Shown here piece after piece: positions 1-7,190 of a stretch of 8,171 nt of DNA. Origin of the DNA: Aquificota bacterium (lineage in GTDB: Bacteria; Aquificota; Aquificia; Aquificales; Hydrogenothermaceae); contig JAADEU010000086.1 in NCBI GenBank assembly GCA_013153235.1, forward strand, positions 1 to 8,171. Direction: 5' to 3'. A program made the position numbers and the translations under genes. Each line of letters opens with the position of its first letter. Position 1 is the first letter of the stretch. The notes beneath the pieces were generated by a model. The model had not been told where the DNA came from and did no database searches. It saw nothing but the letters and a program-made list of their open reading frames with translations.

Positions 1-2
1 TT

Positions 3-458
3 GAGGGCATTTACTACCCTGTAAAGAGTTTTATACCCCGATTTGAGGCTTACCATTTCCTTGAATTTATCACAGGGCAGAAAAAACTGGATATTAAGAT
101 TTATCCCACCTCCCTCAAATTTGGAGGTGAGTTTGTAAGCTACAAAACTTTTAACAAAGAAACTCTTATAAAGGCGATTGTATCCAGGATATCTGTGGTT
201 GCAAACCATTACGGCCTGAAAACAGGAAAGATATTTATAGACCCATCTGCCATAGAACTTGAGAATCTGAAAACAAGAGCTGTCCCCATGAAAAGATGGT
301 CAAACAGGAAGAAAACCCATATGGTTATTCCGGCATTTGAAGCCGAATTCACAATCTCCGGCGAGATTAACGCCATATACCCTTATCTGACAACAGTTGA
401 GCTGATAAATCTGGGTAAATCTGTCAGTTTTGGACTGGGACGGATAGATATTTTGTGA
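3..458 (+). CDS. cas6: Cas6 family CRISPR pre-crRNA endoribonuclease, C-terminal part (5' partial)
   Basis: Reading frame 3 is open from the left edge to a TGA at 456-458, giving 151 residues with no start codon that must be the true one, so the gene begins outside the window. Cas6 is a RAMP-fold RNase that cuts CRISPR precursor transcripts inside the repeats to make crRNAs, typically for type I and III systems. The C-terminal domain is recognisable. A basic RWSNRKK segment (about residues 98-104 of the visible part) is followed by a beta-strand stretch, then a Leu-rich helix and the glycine-rich loop GKSVSFGLGRIDIL at the very end. This matches the usual Cas6 ending of the form GKxxxFGLGxxxI. 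The catalytic residues, usually in the N-terminal ferredoxin fold or variable in this family, cannot be judged. The stop overlaps a possible GTG start of the next gene. No repeat array is visible here, so any array and the other cas genes should lie to the left. Confidence 0.78.
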   Translation, partial: EGIYYPVKSFIPRFEAYHFLEFITGQKKLDIKIYPTSLKFGGEFVSYKTFNKETLIKAIVSRISVVANHYGLKTGKIFIDPSAIELENLKTRAVPMKRWSNRKKTHMVIPAFEAEFTISGEINAIYPYLTTVELINLGKSVSFGLGRIDIL

Positions 459-480
459 TAAATATCATATTGAAATATCA
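447..480. repeat. Three regularly spaced AAATATC heptamers, one inverted
   Basis: GATATTT (447-453) is the reverse complement of AAATATC (460-466), and AAATATC recurs at 473-479. The starts are exactly 13 bases apart. The two forward copies extend to AAATATCA. The first and second copies form a 7-bp inverted repeat with a 6-base loop, and the third overlaps the -35 element of the candidate promoter. The array overlaps the last codons of cas6. It could be an operator, but there is no T-run to make it a terminator. Confidence 0.45.
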
Positions 481-498
481 CCTGAGGTATTTAATAAT
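470..498 (+). promoter_or_regulatory. Candidate sigma-70-type promoter before the small membrane protein
   Basis: TTGAAA (470-475) and AATAAT (493-498, five of six matches to TATAAT) are separated by exactly 17 bases. If used, transcription would start near 505, only a few bases before the ATG at 509, so that mRNA would be nearly leaderless. This could explain the poor ribosome site there. It could drive the small protein and, by read-through, the efflux operon. The region is AT-rich, so chance matches are easy. Confidence 0.35.
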
Positions 499-508
499 AA
501 ATACTGAT

Positions 509-799
509 ATGTTTAAAAAAGCCGTGTTTGGTCTGCTTCTTATAGGTGCTCTTTTCTACACGTTCCACGACTATGTGTATTATGCCCTTGATTCATATAC
601 AGGGGTGATACACCAGGACAACTGTCAGAAGGATGATGCCTGCAAATTCCACGAAAATCTCCACATCCCGTGTATGACACCAATAAAACAGTTCAGTTTT
701 ATCATAGACTTTAACGACGAGTATAATTTCACCTACTCAAAACCACAGCTCAGCTCTTTTATCAAAGAGATTTTCAAGCCACCTAAATCACTCGCCTAA
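509..799 (+). CDS. Small membrane-anchored protein with a Cys/His/Asp-rich periplasmic segment, function unknown
   Basis: I do not recognise this family. From the ATG at 509 it is 96 residues: a short basic N-terminus (MFKK), one hydrophobic segment (about residues 5-18) acting as a signal anchor or uncleaved signal, then a soluble domain probably in the periplasm. Residues 35-55 are dense in potential metal ligands: H35, D37, C39, D42, D43, C45, H48, H52 and C55. The frame is also open from a GTG at 455 that overlaps the upstream stop, which would add 18 residues. I prefer 509 because the hydrophobic segment then follows a normal positively charged N-terminus, but neither start has a well-placed ribosome site (a GAGGT lies about 20 bases before 509). 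The gene lies 52 bases before the metal-efflux operon, on the same strand. A role in metal sensing or binding for that operon is inference only. The paired cysteines could instead form a disulfide. Confidence 0.6.
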   Translation: MFKKAVFGLLLIGALFYTFHDYVYYALDSYTGVIHQDNCQKDDACKFHENLHIPCMTPIKQFSFIIDFNDEYNFTYSKPQLSSFIKEIFKPPKSLA

Positions 800-807
800 A
801 GTTTTCC

Positions 808-828
808 ACAGGATAACTCTGTCTTTTT
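808..828 (+). terminator. Weak terminator-like hairpin between the small protein and the efflux operon
   Basis: ACAG (808-811) pairs with CTGT (819-822), with one extra G-T pair inside and a 5-base loop, followed one base later by five T residues (824-828). The stem is short and would be unstable at high temperature. At best it is a leaky terminator or attenuator separating the small gene from the efflux genes. Confidence 0.22.
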
Positions 829-851
829 AAAATTCCAGTCAGGAGGATAGT

Positions 852-2036
852 ATGCGGTTTTTCAGATTATTTGTTATAGGTTTATTATTTATAGGTTTTT
901 CAAGGGGTGAAACCTTCCAGCAGGTACTTGACAGGGCTTTAAAGGAAAGTCCGTACATAAAATCCCTTGAAAATACCAGGAAGGTTGCTGCCGGTGAGAT
1001 TAAAGGGGCAAAGCTGCTGCCAAACCCCGAACTCAGTCTCACATTCGGTAGACTGTACTCCCAGACAGACAGCGGTGTTGCCCTGACGGACTTTTCCATA
1101 TCCCAGCCACTGATGCTGTGGGGCACAAGAAAGTACGCCGTGGAAAAGGCAAAGGTGTTCCAGAAATACATGGATGCCTACATTGAGACCCTTAAAAGGG
1201 AGTTTACAGGACAGCTGTACATAAAATTTTTCACAGCACTTTACATGCTCAAATCAAAGGAAATTGCAGAGAAAAACCTTCAGATTTCAAAAAATACATT
1301 TGAATTCATAAAAGAAAGCTACTCTCTGGGAGAAGAATCAAGAATCAACTTTCTAAGGGCAAAAAGGGAGTACGAAAAGGCAAAAATGGAGTACCAGAAG
1401 GCATCACTTGAGTACGAGAAAGCCCTCAAAGAGCTGTCTGCAACGGCAGGATTTGATGTCAGCAGCGTTGAAGGGAAACTCTCCCTGGTTCCACAGCTAA
1501 AGGATATTAACCCAGATGAAATACCCTCAATAAAGGCACTCATTAGCCAGATTGAAGAACTGGATAAAAATATCCGTCTCCAGAAGGCTCTGGCAAAACC
1601 CCAGATATCCGTTGAGTTAGTCGGTGGTGAGGACCCTGTTGACCTTGGAAAATACGAATTTGGGATAGGAATCAGTTCAACACTACCTGTTTTCAACAGA
1701 AATCAGGGGGAAATCATAAAATCATCTGCTAAAAAATCCGCACTACAGCAGGAGCTCATTTACAGGAAGAAACAGATATCATCCCGTATCGCCTCCATTA
1801 AAAAGGCCTTTCAGCTGTACAAAAAACAGCTCAACACAGTGGAAAATGAGATTCTGCCACAGCTGGAAGAGGGTATGAAGCTTGCAGAGGAAAGCCTCAG
1901 CCTGAGGGAAATCACACCATTTGAGTTTTATAACTGGAAAAGGGAGTACATCCAGACTCTCCTTTACAGATTTGAGCTTTATTACCAGATACACTCAGCT
2001 TATGGAGAATACATAAAAATAGGAGGAGCACAATGA
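852..2036 (+). CDS. Outer-membrane efflux channel of a heavy-metal RND system (CzcC/TolC family)
   Basis: This is the trimeric beta-barrel and alpha-barrel channel that takes substrate from the adaptor/pump complex to the outside. At 394 residues it is near the usual CzcC length. Residues 1-19 are a signal peptide. It has no lipobox cysteine (the protein has no Cys at all), so unlike many CusC proteins it is not a lipoprotein. The two internal outer-membrane-efflux repeats are visible. The first begins with LPNPELSLTF (56-65) and runs into a long charged coiled coil (about 95-200, ending REYEKAKMEYQKASLEYEKA). The second has LPVFNRNQGEI (278-288), a very typical CzcC-like signature, followed by a second coiled coil (about 290-390). 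The start is supported by AGGAGG at 841-846, five bases before the ATG. The stop overlaps the next start as ATGA, indicating translational coupling with the adaptor. Confidence 0.9.
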   Translation: MRFFRLFVIGLLFIGFSRGETFQQVLDRALKESPYIKSLENTRKVAAGEIKGAKLLPNPELSLTFGRLYSQTDSGVALTDFSISQPLMLWGTRKYAVEKAKVFQKYMDAYIETLKREFTGQLYIKFFTALYMLKSKEIAEKNLQISKNTFEFIKESYSLGEESRINFLRAKREYEKAKMEYQKASLEYEKALKELSATAGFDVSSVEGKLSLVPQLKDINPDEIPSIKALISQIEELDKNIRLQKALAKPQISVELVGGEDPVDLGKYEFGIGISSTLPVFNRNQGEIIKSSAKKSALQQELIYRKKQISSRIASIKKAFQLYKKQLNTVENEILPQLEEGMKLAEESLSLREITPFEFYNWKREYIQTLLYRFELYYQIHSAYGEYIKIGGAQ

Positions 2037-3121
2037 AAAAATTAGCAATACTGCTTTCATTTATGGTCATTTCAATAAATGTATTTGCAGGTGGAGGCCA
2101 TGACCACGGCGGAGAGCCACCTGACCATTTCAGGCTTACACAGGACATAATCAGCAAACTGGGGATAAAATGGGAAAAGGTGCAGGAAAGGTCTGTAAAG
2201 GTCAGCAAGAAATACCCTGCAGTGGTAAGGGACGACCTTACCCTGTCAGAAGCCATATATTCCCCTGTTGAAGGTCTGGTAAAGTTCCTGTTTGTAAAAG
2301 AAGGGGACCCTGTGGTAAAGGGTCAGAAACTTGCCCTGATATACTCACCTGAAATCAGAAAGCTCATTGCAGACATAAAACTGGCAAAGGTAAAGGTAAA
2401 AAATCTAAAAGCTGTATACGAGAGGGAAAAACAGCTGTACGAAAAAAAGGTCATCCCTTACAGCAGGTACTTCCAGGCAAAAATCAATTATGAAAATGCT
2501 TTAGGCGAACTCAACGCAATGGAAGAATCCCTGAAGGCATACGGCGAGATAGAAAACGGACTGCTTGTTCTGAAGTCCCACATCGACGGTTATATAGCCA
2601 AACAGGGTGTAATACTTGGGGACAGCGTTGACCTGGGTAAACAGATTTTCAAGATACACTCCCACGATGTTCTGTGGGTAGTGGCATTTGTTCCTGTGGT
2701 TGACACACTGCTGTTCAAGAAAAAACTGGAGGTTACTGTAATATCACCACTTGGAAAAACAACAGGGATAGTGGATTTTGTGAGCCACAAGGTTGACCCC
2801 CAGACAAAGAGAAACGAGGTGAGAATCATAGCCGACAACTCCAACGAGACCCTCAAACCTAACATGTACGTGGATGTTTACCTGACAGAAAAAACCAGAA
2901 AGGGTCTGTTCATACCTGAGAAGGCTGTGGTTATCAAAGACGGAAGGTTCTTTGTATTTGTGAAGGAAGGTGATGATGTACACCCTGTGGAGGTTCACCT
3001 CGGGAAGAAGTACGACGGGTATTTTGAGCTGATAGATGGCGTTTCACAGGGACAGGAAATAATCACAGACGGGGTATCATTCCTCAAAAGTAAATTCCTT
3101 GCAGAAGCTGAAGGTCATTAA
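2033..3121 (+). CDS. Periplasmic adaptor (membrane fusion protein) of a heavy-metal RND efflux system
   Basis: This 362-residue protein should join the inner-membrane pump to the outer-membrane channel. Residues 1-19 are a signal peptide. They are followed by a short Gly/His/Asp segment (GGGHDHGGEPPDH, 20-32) that could bind metal at the mature N-terminus. The modules follow in family order. First comes a half lipoyl domain (YSPVEGLVKFLFVKEGDPV, 76-94), then an alpha-helical hairpin (about 106-175) and the second lipoyl half (about 180-208, SHIDGYIAKQGVILGDSVD). A beta-barrel (about 212-285) holds the common DPQTKRNEVR (255-264) and LKPNMYVDV (274-282) signatures. Last is a membrane-proximal domain beginning IPEKAVV (294-300). 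This is the CzcB/CusB/HlyD_D23-type architecture. AGGAGG at 2021-2026 sits six bases before the ATG. The next gene starts 11 bases after the stop. It ends in GH and lacks the extra C-terminal metal-binding domain found in some CusB-like fusions. Confidence 0.9.
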   Translation: MKKLAILLSFMVISINVFAGGGHDHGGEPPDHFRLTQDIISKLGIKWEKVQERSVKVSKKYPAVVRDDLTLSEAIYSPVEGLVKFLFVKEGDPVVKGQKLALIYSPEIRKLIADIKLAKVKVKNLKAVYEREKQLYEKKVIPYSRYFQAKINYENALGELNAMEESLKAYGEIENGLLVLKSHIDGYIAKQGVILGDSVDLGKQIFKIHSHDVLWVVAFVPVVDTLLFKKKLEVTVISPLGKTTGIVDFVSHKVDPQTKRNEVRIIADNSNETLKPNMYVDVYLTEKTRKGLFIPEKAVVIKDGRFFVFVKEGDDVHPVEVHLGKKYDGYFELIDGVSQGQEIITDGVSFLKSKFLAEAEGH

Positions 3122-3126
3122 GGAGG
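3121..3126 (+). promoter_or_regulatory. Ribosome binding site that decides the RND pump start
   Basis: AGGAGG begins at the last base of the adaptor stop codon. It is 6 bases from the ATG at 3133 but only 3 from the in-frame GTG at 3130, so ATG is the better start. Confidence 0.65.
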
Positions 3127-3132
3127 AAGGTG

Positions 3133-6100
3133 ATGATTACCCATATTCTCAGATACAGACTGCTTGTTATATTTGCCCTTATTGGAATTATTTCCTACGG
3201 GTATTACGCATTCAAGACAATACCTGTTGATACATTTCCTGACCCTACACCACTTCAGGTGAATATCTATACAGAAGCCCCAGGTTATTCTGCTGAAGAG
3301 GTTGAGGCTTTAATAACCAAAAAGATAGAAACGGTTATGTCCGGTATAAAGGACGTTGAAAAGGTAAGGAGTACCTCTATTCCAGGACTGTCCTATGTGG
3401 CAATCTTCTTTAAGGACGGGACGGACATTTACTTTGATAGAAGACTTGTTATGGAAAAGCTCCCAGAAGCCCAGAGTCAGCTTCCACCGGGAATAGTGCC
3501 TATAATGGGTCCAAACACCTCAGGACTGGGAAATGTGCTTATATACGCCCTTGTTTCAGACAACCCTGAATACTCACTGACAGACCTGAAAACACTGGAA
3601 GAATGGCTTGTAAAGCCAATCATAAAATCCATTGACGGCGTTGAGGATATCTCCCAGTGGGGTCCGGATAAGGCATTTCTTATAAAACCATATCCGGATA
3701 AACTCCTGAAATACGGTATAACACTTGAAGACATATTCACAGCCGTTGAGAAAAACGGTGGACTGGCAGGCGGAGGTTATACAAACACACCTGAAGGTGA
3801 CCTGGTAATCAGGGCAGTTGCCAGTATCACAGACATAAAACAGATAGAAAACATACCTGTAAAGGTTGACCATGGAACTGTAATCACCGTCAAGGATGTG
3901 GCACAGGTTGTGGAAGGGGAAGTTCCCCAGAGAAGGGGAGCATTCACACTTAACGGTAAAGAGGTCCAGGGTAATATCGTCCTGAAGAGGGTTCATGTAA
4001 ACACAAAGGAGCTCATCTCAAAACTGAAAGAGGAAATCCAGAGGATAAATGAAGAGGTCCTGCCAGAAGATGTAAAAATCGTTGTTCTGTATGACCAGTC
4101 CTACCTGACGGATAAAGCCCTCTCAACCATAGAAAAGGCACTGCTTGAGGGTATTATTCTGGTTTCTATTGCGATGATGATTTATCTGTGGAATGTGAGG
4201 GCTGCTGTTCTGGTCATACTATCAATACCATTTACACTGCTTATAGCATTTGCCGTAATGAAAAACCTCGGTCTTACCGCTGACCTTATGTCCCTGGGTG
4301 GACTGGCAATCGGTCTTGGTCTGTTTGCAGATGCCACCGTTGTTGTGATTGAAAATATATTCCGACATATAAGCCACAGCAGGGAAAGGGTAAAAGACAG
4401 GGAAGTAAAGCTGGAAATCATAAAGCTTTCGGTTCAGGAAATAACAAGGCCTGTATTCTTTGCGATTTTAATCATTATGATTGTTTTCCTGCCGATATTC
4501 AGTTTTGAGTCTGTGGAAGGTAAATACTTCAAACCTCTTGCCCTCACAATCATCATAGCCCTTGCCGCTTCACTGCTGGTTGCCTATGTGTTTATGCCTG
4601 TTCTGGCGTATTTCGGAATTAAACCTGGCAGTGAGAAAAGCTTCATAATGGATTTTGTTGAAAAGGCGTATGTAAAGGTCCTTAAAGGTGCCATGAAGGT
4701 GGGCCTTCCACTGTTTATTGCCACTGTAATACTGTTTGGATTTTCTGTTTATCTGATGTCCAGAATAGGTACCGAGTTCACTCCTGAGCTGGATGAGGGT
4801 GCGGTTCTCCTTGAGGTTTACCTGGACACAAACATATCACGGGAAGATGCAAAGAAAATCGCAAATATCATAGAGGAAAGGGCAAAATCATTTGATGTTG
4901 TTACAAACGCATTCACAACGATAGGTAGGGCTGAAAAAGGTGAAGTGACGGATGTTTCCTACATGGAGGTGTGGATACTCCTCAAACCTTACAAAGACTG
5001 GAAGGGAATGAAAACAAGAAAGGAATTTGAGGATGCCCTGAGGAAGAAGCTTGAGGACCTTCCTACGGCAGGACTTGTATTCACCCAGCCAATAGCAATG
5101 CGTATTGAGGAACTCCTGTCCGGGGTCAGGGCAATGATAGCGGTAAAGATATTTGGGGATGACCTGAACAAAATTAACGAAATTGCAATGAAGGTTGAGG
5201 AGATATCAAAGAACACCCCCGGGGCGGTGGATGTGGAAGCGGAGATACAGTCTGGAAGACTCCAGCTTCAGATAATACCGGACTACGAACAGCTGTATAA
5301 ATACGGATACTCTGTTGAAAGACTGCTGGAGCTTGTTGGTAAGTACATGGCAGGTGTTGAGGTGAACGAATTGAGACACGGTCTGATTAGCTTCCCTGTA
5401 ATAATAAAACTCCCTGACTGGTCCATGGATAATCTGGAAGCCATAAAGAACCTGCCTCTCCTAAAAAAGGATGATGGAACACTTCTCAGGCTGAAAGATG
5501 TGGCACAGGTAAAAGTAGTACCTGGATTCTCCAAAATCAGACATGAGAACGGTCTCAGATACGCCCTGGTACAGATGAACCTTGAGGGCAGGGACCTTGG
5601 AGGCTTCATAAAAGAACTGGAGAAAAATATAAAGGAAAATATAAAGCTCCCTGAAGGGTACTTCATAAAATTCGCCGGACAGTTTGAAAACCAGGAAAGG
5701 GCGATGAAGAGACTGTCCATTGTTGTACCTATAGCCATACTGCTGATTTTTGTACTGCTGTACCTTAACTATAACTCCATCAGGGACTCCCTGATTATAA
5801 TGCTGAACGTACCATTTGCCACAATAGGGGGAATTATAGCCCTCTATCTGTCTGGATTTAACCTGTCTGTGCCTGCTGCAATTGGATTCATAGCGGTATT
5901 CGGTATTGCCACACTGAACGGTGTTGTTCTGGTTTCCTACATCAGGCAGATGCTTGATGAGGGCTTTGGTATTGAACCATCAATAGACAAGGCGACAAGG
6001 CTGAGATTAAGACCTATATTAATAACAGCTACAGCTGCATCACTGGGACTGTTACCGATACTGTTTACCCATGATATAGGTTCGGAAATTCAGAAACCTA

Positions 6101-6222
6101 TAGCTGTTGTTGTGATTGGAGGAATATTTACCTCAACATTCCTGACACTGATACTGCTGCCTGTTGTTTATAAATTTGTTTGGAAATTAACTGAAGGAAG
6201 AAATTCTCCAGAAAAATGTTAA
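3133..6222 (+). CDS. Inner-membrane RND pump of the heavy-metal efflux (CzcA/CusA) family
   Basis: This proton-driven antiporter subunit should export metal ions through the adaptor and channel encoded just upstream. With the ATG start it has 1029 residues, the usual length, and the RND plan: TM1 (about 7-25), a large periplasmic loop, TM2-TM7 (about 335-535), a second loop, then TM8-TM12 (about 860-1015). The N-terminal signature PVDTFPDPTP is present, as are FTQPIAMRIEELLSGVR (650-666), followed by the IFGDD pair, and FGIATLNGVV in TM10 with N929; all are CzcA-like. TM4 reads GLFADATVVVIEN with D400 and E407, which match the proton-relay Asp and Glu of CzcA. The first Asp of CzcA's DFGxxxDGA motif is Gly here, and CusA likewise has no Asp there. 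By eye, of the CusA methionine triad only M611 appears kept, while the other two positions appear to be E660 and Y726. A divalent metal such as Zn, Co, Cd or Ni is somewhat more likely than Cu/Ag, but this is inference. The next gene starts 15 bases downstream. Confidence 0.92.
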   Translation: MITHILRYRLLVIFALIGIISYGYYAFKTIPVDTFPDPTPLQVNIYTEAPGYSAEEVEALITKKIETVMSGIKDVEKVRSTSIPGLSYVAIFFKDGTDIYFDRRLVMEKLPEAQSQLPPGIVPIMGPNTSGLGNVLIYALVSDNPEYSLTDLKTLEEWLVKPIIKSIDGVEDISQWGPDKAFLIKPYPDKLLKYGITLEDIFTAVEKNGGLAGGGYTNTPEGDLVIRAVASITDIKQIENIPVKVDHGTVITVKDVAQVVEGEVPQRRGAFTLNGKEVQGNIVLKRVHVNTKELISKLKEEIQRINEEVLPEDVKIVVLYDQSYLTDKALSTIEKALLEGIILVSIAMMIYLWNVRAAVLVILSIPFTLLIAFAVMKNLGLTADLMSLGGLAIGLGLFADATVVVIENIFRHISHSRERVKDREVKLEIIKLSVQEITRPVFFAILIIMIVFLPIFSFESVEGKYFKPLALTIIIALAASLLVAYVFMPVLAYFGIKPGSEKSFIMDFVEKAYVKVLKGAMKVGLPLFIATVILFGFSVYLMSRIGTEFTPELDEGAVLLEVYLDTNISREDAKKIANIIEERAKSFDVVTNAFTTIGRAEKGEVTDVSYMEVWILLKPYKDWKGMKTRKEFEDALRKKLEDLPTAGLVFTQPIAMRIEELLSGVRAMIAVKIFGDDLNKINEIAMKVEEISKNTPGAVDVEAEIQSGRLQLQIIPDYEQLYKYGYSVERLLELVGKYMAGVEVNELRHGLISFPVIIKLPDWSMDNLEAIKNLPLLKKDDGTLLRLKDVAQVKVVPGFSKIRHENGLRYALVQMNLEGRDLGGFIKELEKNIKENIKLPEGYFIKFAGQFENQERAMKRLSIVVPIAILLIFVLLYLNYNSIRDSLIIMLNVPFATIGGIIALYLSGFNLSVPAAIGFIAVFGIATLNGVVLVSYIRQMLDEGFGIEPSIDKATRLRLRPILITATAASLGLLPILFTHDIGSEIQKPIAVVVIGGIFTSTFLTLILLPVVYKFVWKLTEGRNSPEKC

Positions 6223-6237
6223 AAGGAGGGGTAAAAA

Positions 6238-6720
6238 ATGGAATTTTTAGCTGAGTTTCATCCACCGGTTGTTCACTTTGCCATTGCACTGGTTATTATG
6301 GGGGTTCTGTTTGATATAGCAGGATTTGTTTTAAGAAAGGAAAGCCTGAAACATGCAGGGTTCTGGTCAATAATGGTAGGTGTGGTTGCCGTCTGGGGAG
6401 CTGCGATAACCGGGCACCAGGCAGAAGAGCTTGTTGAGCATGCCATTGAAGGAACAAAAGCCTACGAAATACTGGAAGAGCACGAAGAACTGGGAGAGAT
6501 ACTCCCATGGGTGGTATCTGCACTGGGCTTTTTCAGGCTGTTTTTATTCTTTAAAGAAAACAACCTCCTGTTTATAGGCTACCTGATAGCCGGACTTATA
6601 GTATCAGGAGCCATAGGACTCCAGGGCAGAATAGGTGGAAAACTGGTGTATGAGTATGGGGTTGGAGTGAAGGCAAACCAGTCTCCATCCTACTACATAC
6701 ACGAAGAACACGAGGAATGA
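6238..6720 (+). CDS. DUF2231 family four-helix membrane protein
   Basis: The 160-residue protein has four predicted membrane helices (about 11-31, 40-58, 90-106 and 110-128). It carries the family marks: HPPVVHFAIAL at 8-18, TGHQAEE at 58-64 and GRIGGKLVYEYGVGV at 130-144. DUF2231 proteins have no firmly established function. The conserved histidines in or near helices (H8, H13, H60, with H68 and H82 in the loop) would suit heme or metal binding, which is inference. The C-terminus ends HEEHEE, another possible metal-binding tail. AGGAGG at 6224-6229 is eight bases before the ATG. Its place between the RND pump and a VIT1/CCC1-like gene, with an ATGA overlap to the latter, argues for an accessory role in metal handling at the inner membrane. 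Confidence 0.82.
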   Translation: MEFLAEFHPPVVHFAIALVIMGVLFDIAGFVLRKESLKHAGFWSIMVGVVAVWGAAITGHQAEELVEHAIEGTKAYEILEEHEELGEILPWVVSALGFFRLFLFFKENNLLFIGYLIAGLIVSGAIGLQGRIGGKLVYEYGVGVKANQSPSYYIHEEHEE

Positions 6721-7190
6721 ACAGTTATCTAAAAAAAGGTGTTGGCTTCGGACTGACCTCCGGGGTCATCACCACTTTAAGTATGCTTATAGGGCTTTCA
6801 ACCATATCAGACTCAAGGGCGGTTGTGATTGGGGGTATTCTGTCTATAGCAATTGCCGATGCAGCATCTGATGCACTGGGAATGCATATAGCCGAAGAAT
6901 CCCATGAAAAAACAGAAGAAAAGCATATCTGGACAGCCACACTATCAACATTTTTTTCAAAATTTATATTTGCCATGACATTTATGGTTCCTGTTGCCCT
7001 GTTTGAGATAAAAACAGCTGTTATCATCAGTCTTATCTGGGGATTTTTACTCCTTACCGTATTCAGCTACAAAATTGCACTGGACAGGAAGGAAAATCCT
7101 GTAAGGGCTGTGGTTGAGCATGTTGTAATAGCCACGGTTGTTTTGACGGTAATACACCTGACAGGAAAACTGGTAAAAACATTTGAATAA
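6717..7190 (+). CDS. Compact, divergent VIT1/CCC1-like membrane protein
   Basis: VIT1/CCC1 proteins move Fe2+ or Mn2+ across membranes, in exchange for protons in studied members. This 157-residue protein resembles the family in its first two helices: GFGLTSGVITTLSMLIGLS (10-28) and GGILSIAIADAASDALGMHIAEES (39-62), with the usual small-residue pattern. Three further hydrophobic segments follow (about 76-96, 99-118 and 131-150), giving the five-helix plan. The large cytoplasmic metal-binding helical domain of plant VIT1 is absent. In its place is a short Glu/His-rich loop, AEESHEKTEEKH (59-70). The family's TM1 Asp (usual NDG or SDG) is Ser here (TSG, 14-16), and the Met of the usual SMGLGEY appears to be Asp, so the metal site may be changed or lost. 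The start lies inside the upstream stop (ATGA) with only a GAGGA directly before it, so translational coupling is likely. It could be another small membrane protein with a chance resemblance. Confidence 0.6.
   Translation: MNSYLKKGVGFGLTSGVITTLSMLIGLSTISDSRAVVIGGILSIAIADAASDALGMHIAEESHEKTEEKHIWTATLSTFFSKFIFAMTFMVPVALFEIKTAVIISLIWGFLLLTVFSYKIALDRKENPVRAVVEHVVIATVVLTVIHLTGKLVKTFE

Noticed and set aside
195..458. An 87-residue ORF starting at an internal GTG
   Set aside because: The frame is open all the way to the left edge and the upstream residues continue the same Cas6 protein, so this start is internal.
812..817. GATAAC as a -10 element for the channel gene
   Set aside because: No acceptable -35 element lies 16-18 bases upstream.
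852..910. Lipoprotein signal on the outer-membrane channel, as in CusC
   Set aside because: No cysteine occurs near the signal peptide end or anywhere in the protein.
839..1171. Open minus-strand frame of 110 codons opposite the channel gene
   Set aside because: It is a shadow of the well-supported outer-membrane channel. It has no ribosome site and its composition is unlike the other proteins. The other minus-strand frames opposite the adaptor, pump and ATP-grasp genes are rejected for the same reason.
3130..3132. GTG start for the RND pump
   Set aside because: It is only three bases from the AGGAGG site, while the next codon is an ATG at a normal six-base spacing.
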